Program-made: the position numbers and the translations under genes
Shown: positions 20,670-26,919 of the stretch, piece after piece
How the letters are laid out: each line of letters begins with the position of its first letter
How positions within the stretch are numbered: the stretch's first letter is position 1
Virus record (IMG/VR): IMGVR_UViG_3300041955_001919
Coordinates: 1 to 26,919 of that record
Source: a virus
Strand: one strand, 5' to 3'
Length of the DNA stretch: 26,919 bases
The notes under the pieces: generated by a model
What the model was told of the DNA's origin: nothing
What the model saw: the letters and a program-made list of their open reading frames with translations, nothing else
Databases searched by the model: none

Positions 20670-23131
20670 TGCGCTCGAAACTCTATTTCGCTCTCGTGCT
20701 GTTGCTCAGCGCAGACACCGCGCTGGCGGACAGCTTCTCGGCTTCCGGGGCGCTAAATCTCACCATCGGCACGGTCGGCGTCAGCGGAACCGCCGGCCTG
20801 CTCTATTCGAATGGAACGACTCTCGAATCCTTAGCGGCGACATATGGAACCGATCCAAATCAGTCTTCCTTTCCGGGAAACGTTCTTGCTTTCGGCAACA
20901 ACATAGGGATCGCTCTTACCCAAGACGGAACGACGGCGACTGCCGGGCTGACGATCACCAATACAAGCACAACCGGGGGCTACGGCAATCTGCTTGAATT
21001 GTATGCGAGCATCGGCGGAACTAAGGGCGTCAACGTATATTTCGACAATTCGGGAAATCAATATTCGCGATTGGGTTCTACTCTTTCCGGACATGTCTCT
21101 GGCACGAACCCGCATCAGCAAATTCTTATTCCGAACGGCTACATCAATACGATGTATGCGGTTTGGGAGGATGTTTGGGGGCCTAACATCCTCACAAGAG
21201 ATTCCTCCGGAACGCCTCAAGAGCAAGTAATTCAGGGCCTCACTTGGGATGGTCGGTCGACGATTGCGCTAAACGCCGCGCAATCCGAGGTTATATTCGG
21301 CAATCAGACGGTGGGCTCCGGTCAGATTTTCCTCGGCGACACGTTCTTCGCGCGCGGAAACGCGGCTGCGTTGTTGCAGATCGGCGGACCGGATAACGTC
21401 ACGCCTATTGCGCAAACGCTTGCCGCGTCCGGCGCTCCGGCTCCGGTGACGGCGCAAGCCGTGTCCGGAGCCGCCGGGCAGGCGAATGTTGATCTTTATG
21501 TGATCCCCAGCGCCGCCGTCATGCAGAAAATTCAGGTCGGCATGGTGGTGACCGACACTACGACCTCGGGCGTTATCCCGGCCAATACGACTGTCACCGC
21601 CATCTTCATGCCCGGCCAGCAATTCACGCTGAGCAACAACATCACCGGCTCCGGCGTGCAATTCAACGATACGCTGGTGTTTTCGACGCCCAATACGGCG
21701 GGCTCCGCTTTGACCATTGCGGGCGGCAGAGGAACGGGAGCGGGCGCTGGCGGATCGACGTGTTTTGGCTATGCCCCGGCGGGCTCGTCGGGATCGTCTC
21801 AAAACGCTTGGGTGTGCGAGGGGACGATCAACGGTTCCGGTCTAACGCTCGGCGTGCAGGGGACTCTGCAAGGCGCGCTGACGCTCGCCAACACCGCGTC
21901 GACTTACGCCGTAACCTTGCAGAGTTCGAACAGCGCGACGGGGGCTTATACTCTCACGCTACCGACCGCCGCGCCGACTTCGAACGGGCAGACGCTTTCG
22001 GTCACCACGGCGGGCATCGCCTCCTGGGTTACGCCTGGAGCAGCCTCGATCTCGATAGGATCGACGGTGACGAGCGGCACAACCGGCTACGGCCTTTATG
22101 TCGCCCCCGGGCCGGTGCTGGGCCAATTCGCCTATGGGTCCGGCGTCTTCAACGCGATTGAAACCACAGCCAATGCGACCGGCGGCGTCGCCTTGGTCTA
22201 CGGCACGCCGACAGCAGGCAATTGTCTAAAGTGGAACGCCGGCGGCATACAGGACGCCGGCGCGGCTTGCGGATCCGGCGGCGGTATGCCTTCGTTCCCA
22301 GAGACGGTTGCAGGCACGACGACCAGCGGAGGAATTCCCTACTTCTCCAGCACGACGCAGCTTTCATCGTCTGGCTTATTGGCGGCGAATGCGCTCATGA
22401 TCGGCGGCGGGGCGGGCGCCGCGCCGTCCACGACGACGACGGGAACCGGCGTTCTCACTGCGCTTGGGATAGCCGTTGGAAACACTGGCGGTATGATCGT
22501 CGGCACAAATACCGGCGCTTCCTCCTTTAATCTTGGAATAGGAACTACAACAAATTTCGGGACTGGCTTTCAGAATATGGCCTTGGGCTATGGCGCATTA
22601 GGGGGATGCACATCGTGCTCAAGCAATGTGGGCGTAGGCGAAAATTCGCTCGATGTAATAACGTCCGGAACGGATAATACTGCTGTCGGTCAAAGCGCAA
22701 TTGCATCACTTACCACTGGCTCATATAATACAGGAATAGGTGTAAATGCATTATACAGCTTAGTCGACGGAGCGGAGAACGTCGGCATTGGCCGAAGCGC
22801 CGGATATAACATAGTCCATGGTTCCGGTAACACGGTCATAGGGTCTCTGGTCTATCCGTCTTCTGATGTCAGCAATGTCATCATGATCGGGGCGGGATTG
22901 TCTAGCAAGATAGACTATAACTACACTACGTCAAACACTTGGACGGCGACGGGAAACTTTGCTTCCACAGGGGGCTTCATCGCTGAGGCTGCGGCCCCAA
23001 CGGTCTCCGCAAGCCAAATCGGTTATGGCGGAACAACGGCGGCGTCATCTTCCTGCGGATCGCTTTCTAGCGCTGCTGGCTGCGTGGTCGTCAACGTCGC
23101 GGGAACCACGCATTACATTCCTTACTACTGA
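20669..23131 (+). CDS. Large fibre/spike-like protein with Sec signal peptide
   Basis: This 820-residue protein starts MRSKLYFALVLLLSADTALA, a clean signal peptide with cleavage expected before DSFSASG. The body is beta-rich and Gly/Ser/Thr-rich. The segment NTAVGQSAIASLTTGSYNTG and neighbours (about residues 640-740) resemble the YadA-head-like beta-roll repeats seen in fibres and adhesins. The last ~60 residues (AAAPTVSASQIGYGGTTAAS ... GTTHYIPYY) are a module I associate with alphaproteobacterial phage fibres. Start choice rests on the TAATG overlap with the upstream gene. A signal peptide is unusual for a virion fibre, so export to the host surface is possible. Confidence 0.7.
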   Translation: MRSKLYFALVLLLSADTALADSFSASGALNLTIGTVGVSGTAGLLYSNGTTLESLAATYGTDPNQSSFPGNVLAFGNNIGIALTQDGTTATAGLTITNTSTTGGYGNLLELYASIGGTKGVNVYFDNSGNQYSRLGSTLSGHVSGTNPHQQILIPNGYINTMYAVWEDVWGPNILTRDSSGTPQEQVIQGLTWDGRSTIALNAAQSEVIFGNQTVGSGQIFLGDTFFARGNAAALLQIGGPDNVTPIAQTLAASGAPAPVTAQAVSGAAGQANVDLYVIPSAAVMQKIQVGMVVTDTTTSGVIPANTTVTAIFMPGQQFTLSNNITGSGVQFNDTLVFSTPNTAGSALTIAGGRGTGAGAGGSTCFGYAPAGSSGSSQNAWVCEGTINGSGLTLGVQGTLQGALTLANTASTYAVTLQSSNSATGAYTLTLPTAAPTSNGQTLSVTTAGIASWVTPGAASISIGSTVTSGTTGYGLYVAPGPVLGQFAYGSGVFNAIETTANATGGVALVYGTPTAGNCLKWNAGGIQDAGAACGSGGGMPSFPETVAGTTTSGGIPYFSSTTQLSSSGLLAANALMIGGGAGAAPSTTTTGTGVLTALGIAVGNTGGMIVGTNTGASSFNLGIGTTTNFGTGFQNMALGYGALGGCTSCSSNVGVGENSLDVITSGTDNTAVGQSAIASLTTGSYNTGIGVNALYSLVDGAENVGIGRSAGYNIVHGSGNTVIGSLVYPSSDVSNVIMIGAGLSSKIDYNYTTSNTWTATGNFASTGGFIAEAAAPTVSASQIGYGGTTAASSSCGSLSSAAGCVVVNVAGTTHYIPYY

Positions 23132-23140
23132 GGAGAAACC

Positions 23141-23434
23141 ATGAAAGAGCACACGCTTTACCTCGCCGCAGCCCTCGGGCTGCTGGCGTCACCCTCCCTG
23201 GCCGATTCTTGCGCGCACACGGTCTCCCATCCCGTTCACGGGACGCTGTGCGTCGACAAACCCATCGTGCCGCCGACGCGCGAGCAATGCCGCGCCGATT
23301 CCGTCGCCTGTGAGGCGGCCCACAAGGCTTACGCGACGCTCGACCGCATCCGCGCCGCCTGTTTCGACCACAATGGCAAGCGAACCGACTCGGAAGCTGT
23401 CGCGAATTGCCAGAATGTATGGACGCCGAAATGA
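23141..23434 (+). CDS. Small exported six-cysteine protein
   Basis: This 97-residue protein starts MKEHTLYLAAALGLLASPSL and has a signal peptide cleaved near SLA-DSC. The mature part (~75 residues) contains six cysteines, enough for three disulfides, and helical segments such as CEAAHKAYATLDRIRAAC. I do not recognise the family. GAGGAGA precedes the ATG and the gene follows the fibre gene after 9 bp, so it is part of the same transcript. Confidence 0.7.
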   Translation: MKEHTLYLAAALGLLASPSLADSCAHTVSHPVHGTLCVDKPIVPPTREQCRADSVACEAAHKAYATLDRIRAACFDHNGKRTDSEAVANCQNVWTPK

Positions 23435-23475
23435 ACGCTCTGCTTCCCCAACCTTCCCGCTCAATAGGAGCCCGC

Positions 23476-23949
23476 ATGAAATCCGCATTCTATATTCTCA
23501 TCGGCCTGTTCGCCGTCGTTGGCGCCGCTTCCGCCGAACCGATGAAGCTTACGGTCAACCGAGCGTTTTCGGTTTCGATCGGGATCGACCAACTCGACAA
23601 GGGGTTTGAGGAGCCGGCCAAAAACGAGGGCAAGGATGTCATCTTGCATCGCGCTTTCGTTTTCAGTCCGGCGGTTCGCATCGCTTTGGCGGTCGACGCC
23701 TCGCATATCAGCGACGCCCTCGCGCCGGCGCAAAAGTCGCTCAAGGCCGCGCGCGAAAAAGTCGCGCCGAACGGCGCGCAGCTTGACGCTGAAACGCGCA
23801 AAGCCTTCGACGCCGAAGTCGAGAGGATCGGCGCCGCGATTGTCGAAGTCGACCTGACGCCTATCAGCCAAGACGACCTCGCTCTCGACAAAAACACCGG
23901 CATTACGGCGGCGACGATTCAGGCGCTGCTGCCGATCTTCAAGAAGTGA
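23476..23949 (+). CDS. Exported protein of unknown function
   Basis: This 157-residue protein starts MKSAFYILIGLFAVVGAASA, a signal peptide ending at ASA-EPM. The mature part begins with strands (KLTVNRAFSVSIGIDQLDKG), passes through VFSPAVRIALAVDASHISDA and has a charged helix (AEVERIGAAIVEVDLTPISQ). TAGGAG lies 6 bp before the chosen ATG at 23476; earlier in-frame starts overlap the previous gene. Family unknown to me. It belongs to the run of exported products after the fibre. Confidence 0.65.
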   Translation: MKSAFYILIGLFAVVGAASAEPMKLTVNRAFSVSIGIDQLDKGFEEPAKNEGKDVILHRAFVFSPAVRIALAVDASHISDALAPAQKSLKAAREKVAPNGAQLDAETRKAFDAEVERIGAAIVEVDLTPISQDDLALDKNTGITAATIQALLPIFKK

Positions 23950-23957
23950 CGTAAGCC

Positions 23958-24122
23958 ATGATCGAAGTCGCGGCGGCGCTCCGCGAGCTTGCGCTCGCGC
24001 TCTGGACGCTTTTCTTTCCGCCGTCCTTTGCGTCGTCGCCGCGGCTGGTCTCGCGCGAGTCGACCTTTCTTGCGCGCGCCCCGAAATTCTGGCGCAGCTA
24101 TCGGGCGTCGCGCGCGGCGTGA
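23958..24122 (+). CDS. Short protein, possible lysis or membrane component
   Basis: This 54-residue frame reads MIEVAAALRELALALWTLFF PP and then a basic tail (ARAPKFWRSYRASRAA). The first ~22 residues could form one membrane helix. Its stop overlaps the GTG of the next small frame (GTGA). Support is compositional and positional only. Confidence 0.45.
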   Translation: MIEVAAALRELALALWTLFFPPSFASSPRLVSRESTFLARAPKFWRSYRASRAA

Positions 24123-24211
24123 GCGCGTCGCGATATTGGAAGCTCAAGGCTTTCTTGGCGGCGCTGGCGCTGGCGATCGCCTTCCTTCGCGGCTATCGCA
24201 AAATGAGGTGA
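24119..24211 (+). CDS. Very small single-span membrane peptide
   Basis: This 30-residue frame starts at GTG: MSASRYWKLKAFLAALALAI AFLRGYRKMR. It is a hydrophobic helix flanked by basic residues on both sides. It overlaps the upstream stop and ends 4 bp before the next ATG, an arrangement of a tightly packed lysis cassette. It may equally be noise. Confidence 0.35.
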   Translation: MSASRYWKLKAFLAALALAIAFLRGYRKMR

Positions 24212-24215
24212 GCGC

Positions 24216-24452
24216 ATGGACGCTTTCCAGATCGCCGGCTTGTGCATCCTCGCCGCCTCGTTGATCGCCGCCGCGTTGATTTGGGATTGGGCGACGCATG
24301 AGCCTAGGCCCAATGCCGCTTGGAAATGGGGCGAGCCGCCGCGCCGCCCGCGACGTCGCGCGCTCGCCGAAGGAGTGATGATCCAATTCGGCTACGCCGG
24401 CCTGACCTTGACGAGCGCGGCTCTGGCGCTGCGCTGGGCCGGGGCGTTGTAG
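24216..24452 (+). CDS. Two-span membrane protein, holin candidate
   Basis: This 78-residue protein starts MDAFQIAGLCILAASLIAAA. It has a hydrophobic span at about residues 5-24, a basic middle (EPPRRPRRRAL) and a second span (FGYAGLTLTSAALALRWAG). Size, two spans and position ahead of two peptidoglycan hydrolases fit a class II-like holin. GAGGTGAGC precedes the start. I see no family motif. Confidence 0.5.
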   Translation: MDAFQIAGLCILAASLIAAALIWDWATHEPRPNAAWKWGEPPRRPRRRALAEGVMIQFGYAGLTLTSAALALRWAGAL

Positions 24453-24461
24453 GCTCGCGCC

Positions 24462-24665
24462 ATGCCGCTTCCACAGGACGACGTCACGCTTTGCCGATGG
24501 CGACGCTTCGTCATCTCGCGTTGGCTGATGGATCACAACATTTGGCTCGCCTGCGTGCAGGCCGTTTGTCTTGGCATGAACATGCGCCGCGCCGATTTTC
24601 TCGCCCTTGTGCGCGAATATTGCGATCTGCATAGCGAAAATCAAACTTACGGACGGAAGCGATGA
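24462..24665 (+). CDS. Small hypothetical protein
   Basis: This 67-residue protein starts MPLPQDDVTLCRWRRFVISR and is helical (WLMDHNIWLACVQAVCLGMN; DFLALVREYCDLH) with four cysteines and no signal peptide. Its stop overlaps the following ATG. Function unknown. Confidence 0.5.
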   Translation: MPLPQDDVTLCRWRRFVISRWLMDHNIWLACVQAVCLGMNMRRADFLALVREYCDLHSENQTYGRKR

Positions 24666-24769
24666 TGCGCGAGCTTGCTTTCCTAGCGCGCGCTCTTGTC
24701 GCGATCTTTGCCGGCGCGTTCCTGTTTGCTTGCGCGTGCGGGGCGTTGGCGGTGATCGCGTGGAAGTGA
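24662..24769 (+). CDS. Very small membrane peptide
   Basis: This 35-residue frame starts MMRELAFLARALVAIFAGAF and is one hydrophobic span. A cysteine in LFACAC resembles a lipobox only weakly, so a spanin-type lipoprotein is not established. It overlaps the previous stop (ATGA). It is the fifth small frame in a row before the hydrolases. Confidence 0.4.
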   Translation: MMRELAFLARALVAIFAGAFLFACACGALAVIAWK

Positions 24770-24892
24770 GCGAGAGCGGGCCGCAGCGTCCGTTCATCAG
24801 CTTCCTGACTGTCGCGCATCCGCATCGCCGGACGCCGCTCTCCCACGAATCCAGCCCCTCGCGCCAAAACATTCAATACGAAAGGAGCCGTG

Positions 24893-25411
24893 ATGGCCTC
24901 GTTCTATTCCGACGTGCTGGCCAAATCGCCGGCGTTTCATTCGGCCGACGTGCAAAAGTCGACCGATCTCTTGGAGCCCGGCGCGCGCGCGGCGGTCGCC
25001 GCGTTGATCGCGGAAGCGGCGACGCATGATCATCATTTGATTGTGCTCGAAACCTTCCGCTCCTCGCGTCGCCAATTGCAGCTCTATAACCAACACGCGA
25101 CTGAACTGCGCAACGTCGGGTGCCATGGTTACGGCGTCGCCTGCGATCTTGGAATCGCCGGCCCCACGGGCGCCGTGAACTGGAAGGCCGATTACACGCT
25201 GTTGCAGGCGCTGGCCAAAAAGCACGGGCTGATCTGGGGCGGCGATTGGGGGACGCCGAAGTGCCGCCACTCCTTCCGCGACATGGATCATGTGCAGCGC
25301 GTGCCGGTGTTTCGTCAGGCCGAACTGTTTTCCGGCGAGTGGTATCCGGGCGCGACCTACGATCCTTACGTCGACATGGAGCAACATGGCGTTGCGGGGG
25401 TCGAAGTCTGA
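24893..25411 (+). CDS. M15-family peptidase endolysin
   Basis: This 172-residue protein starts MASFYSDVLAKSPAFHSADV, with AAAGGAG 5 bp upstream. The M15 (VanY/D-Ala-D-Ala carboxypeptidase) zinc site is visible: His and Asp in CHGYGVACDLGI and the later His in FRDMDHVQ. TFRSSRRQLQLYNQ is the upstream family motif. It would cut peptidoglycan stem peptides for host lysis. It has no signal peptide, so it needs a holin to reach the periplasm. Its stop overlaps the next start by one base. Confidence 0.85.
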   Translation: MASFYSDVLAKSPAFHSADVQKSTDLLEPGARAAVAALIAEAATHDHHLIVLETFRSSRRQLQLYNQHATELRNVGCHGYGVACDLGIAGPTGAVNWKADYTLLQALAKKHGLIWGGDWGTPKCRHSFRDMDHVQRVPVFRQAELFSGEWYPGATYDPYVDMEQHGVAGVEV

Positions 25412-25875
25412 TGGCCCTCGATCAAGCCCAATACGCCGCCAACGCCCGCGAGATTTACGCCTGGTGGCGGGCGCGCGGAATGAGCCGCATCTTCGCTTGC
25501 GGCATGCTGGCGCAAGCAGACGCCGAGTCCTCGCTCGACCCGAACGCCATCGGCGATCACGACGAAGCCTTCGGCCTGCATCAGCTGCACATGGATCGCA
25601 TCAAGCTCATTCGCGACGGCGACAAGCAATGGCCCGGCTGCGGCGTCGACATATCGAAACTGCCGGCGATTTCAACGCAGCTCGACGGCGTGTTCTGGGA
25701 GTTGCAACACTCCGAGCATGGCGCGCTGACGCAGATTCTCGCGGCGACGACGGCTAACGACGCCGGCGTCGCCGCGAGTCGTTTCTACGAGCGTCCCGGA
25801 GCGCAGGGACAGGCCGCAAAGCTCGGCCAGCTCGCACAAAAGTGGGACGAATATTTTACGCCCGCGACCGCCTGA
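25411..25875 (+). CDS. Phage lysozyme/transglycosylase-like muramidase
   Basis: This 154-residue protein starts MALDQAQYAANAREIYAWWR. The segment MLAQADAESSLDPNAIGDHD then AFGLHQLHMDR resembles the catalytic region of phage tail-type lysozymes and lytic transglycosylases, with Glu in ADAESSL as the likely catalytic residue. It would cleave the glycan strand. Coupled by TGATG to the M15 peptidase, it gives a two-enzyme lysis pair attacking peptide and glycan bonds. Confidence 0.75.
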   Translation: MALDQAQYAANAREIYAWWRARGMSRIFACGMLAQADAESSLDPNAIGDHDEAFGLHQLHMDRIKLIRDGDKQWPGCGVDISKLPAISTQLDGVFWELQHSEHGALTQILAATTANDAGVAASRFYERPGAQGQAAKLGQLAQKWDEYFTPATA

Positions 25876-25926
25876 GCGAGGCGTCGATCCGCGCCGGGCG
25901 GCTTCCCGGCTTGCAGAGGTGACCGC

Positions 25927-26919
25927 ATGCGAAACTTCTTCTTTTTTCTCGCGGGGCTCGTCCTCGCCATCGTCAATCCGGCCTTCGCCGCCGATTTGCC
26001 TTCGGCTAAAACCGCGCCGCCGCCGCCGTTGGTTCCGGCGACGTCATGGACCGGGCTGTATTTCGGCGCCTCCGGCGGTTACGCCTTCGACAGTTCGCCG
26101 AACATGAATCTGGAGGCGTACAACAGCGGAGTTGGAACTTCGTTTCAGCCTTACGCCTATGCGTCCGGCGCGACCGCCGCTCTCAACAATCGCGCCTTTA
26201 TCGTCAGCCCCAATATCGGCGCCAATTATCAGGCGGGTAACTGGGTGCTCGGCGTTGAAGCTTCCGCCGATCTGCCGGTGGGCGGCAATACGCAGACCGT
26301 GACTTTCGCAACGCCGGGGCTTGGGCTCGTTCCGTCCGTCGCGCAGATCGGCGCGGGCTGGACGTTCCGTCTCGACGGGACCACCAAGATCGGCTGGTTG
26401 CTCAATCCGGCGTTGCAGATCTACGTCGGCGGCGGCCCGTCGATGCTGAAGACCGACTCTTCGGTTTATGCGGGCAGCCCCTATAACGTGGCCAGCGGCT
26501 ATGGGACGCAGGGCCCGAGCTTCCCCGGCTGGCACGCCAAGGCCGGCGTCGAATGGATGGCGATTCCCGGATGGTCGGTGAAGCTTGAATATGACCACGC
26601 CGACTGGGGCTCGCACACTGTCGCTGGGTCCGGCTTGCTCTATGGCGCGGCCTTTCCCGCCATCGCAGCGCAGCAGGCGCAGTATCTCGGAACCAAGCGC
26701 TTCACCGAGGAAAGCGTGCGGCTGGGTCTCGCCTATCACACCAATTTCCTTGGCGGCGCCAACGGCCTGTTCTTCCTACCCACCGGCAATGTCGGCGTCG
26801 ATGTTTCGACCTTCAACTCCAATGTGACGAACGGCGTCGGCAACGTCAACGGAGCGATTCAAAACGCGTTGCCGCAGTCCGGCGCGCTTAGCGCAGCCGC
26901 CGCCAAGGCGGGGCTCTAA
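25927..26919 (+). CDS. Omp25-like outer-membrane beta-barrel protein
   Basis: This 330-residue protein starts MRNFFFFLAGLVLAIVNPAF and has a signal peptide cleaved at AFA-ADL. The mature start (a Pro-rich linker, then SWTGLYFGASGGYAFDSS) is typical of Rhizobiales Omp25/Omp31-like barrels; GANYQAGNWVLGVEASADL, WHAKAGVEWMAIPGWSVKLE and RLGLAYHTNF are barrel strands. Family proteins usually end on that last strand; here ~60 residues follow (LPTGNVGVDVSTFNSNVTNG ... AAAKAGL). GAGGTGA lies just upstream of the ATG. It could be a host gene bordering the element or a phage-carried surface protein. The gene ends exactly at the window edge. Confidence 0.85.
   Translation: MRNFFFFLAGLVLAIVNPAFAADLPSAKTAPPPPLVPATSWTGLYFGASGGYAFDSSPNMNLEAYNSGVGTSFQPYAYASGATAALNNRAFIVSPNIGANYQAGNWVLGVEASADLPVGGNTQTVTFATPGLGLVPSVAQIGAGWTFRLDGTTKIGWLLNPALQIYVGGGPSMLKTDSSVYAGSPYNVASGYGTQGPSFPGWHAKAGVEWMAIPGWSVKLEYDHADWGSHTVAGSGLLYGAAFPAIAAQQAQYLGTKRFTEESVRLGLAYHTNFLGGANGLFFLPTGNVGVDVSTFNSNVTNGVGNVNGAIQNALPQSGALSAAAAKAGL

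Noticed and set aside
24760-25029. Overlapping frame running from GTG 24760 into the M15 peptidase
   Set aside because: Low-complexity, Arg-rich, and in a different frame from the clearly supported peptidase.

Overview
The window is GC-rich (roughly 60-65% by eye). Its Rhizobiales-type palindromic repeats, Omp25-like porin-family barrel and GTA-type tail families point to an alphaproteobacterium. A methylotroph such as a Methylocystis/Methylosinus relative is plausible but cannot be proven from sequence alone. Most of the window is the virion-structural and lysis part of an integrated phage or gene-transfer-agent-like (GTA-like) element, read left to right on the + strand.

Layout. 1-585 is a host-type exported DUF2380/DUF3280-like protein. 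586-788 holds a palindromic repeat and a rho-independent terminator. Head genes follow: prohead protease (789-2000), major capsid (2973-4487), head-tail connector (4566-5390), HK97-gp10-like protein (5400-5873) and tail terminator-like protein (5870-6331). Tail genes come next: major tail protein (6414-7157), tail assembly chaperone with a probable -1 frameshift extension (7167-7819), tape measure (9061-10353), GTA TIM-barrel/DUF2460 fusion (11002-13557), a second DUF2460 protein (13618-14220), DUF2163 (14217-15089), NlpC/P60 peptidase (15301-15738) and a tail hub protein interrupted by an in-frame TAA (15735-17984). Fibre-like genes lie at 18879-23131. Small exported or membrane proteins at 23141-24769 lead into two peptidoglycan hydrolases (24893-25875). 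An outer-membrane beta-barrel gene closes the window (25927-26919).

Genes that do not belong to a virion are interleaved with the structural genes: a DUF1269 membrane protein (minus strand, 2007-2555), an NADPH-dependent FMN reductase and an exported HNH-like protein (minus strand, 7852-8959), a small membrane protein (10530-10964) and a full-length orotate phosphoribosyltransferase, pyrE (18056-18652), followed by its own terminator. Palindromic repeats of at least three families sit at many junctions between structural genes. No terminase, portal, integrase, repressor or replication gene is present. Together with the nonsense codon in the hub gene, this suggests either a long-resident, partly domesticated or decaying prophage, or a GTA-like cluster whose packaging genes lie elsewhere.

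Most informative details: (i) a textbook -1 frameshift signal in the tail chaperone gene; (ii) a single in-frame stop splitting the tail hub; (iii) the GTA TIM-barrel domain detached from the hub and fused to a DUF2460 domain, with a second DUF2460 gene next door; (iv) pyrE embedded between hub and fibre genes; (v) a beta domain shared by the connector and the tail tube protein; (vi) three 135-bp tandem repeats in a fibre gene; (vii) a fibre-like protein with a Sec signal peptide.
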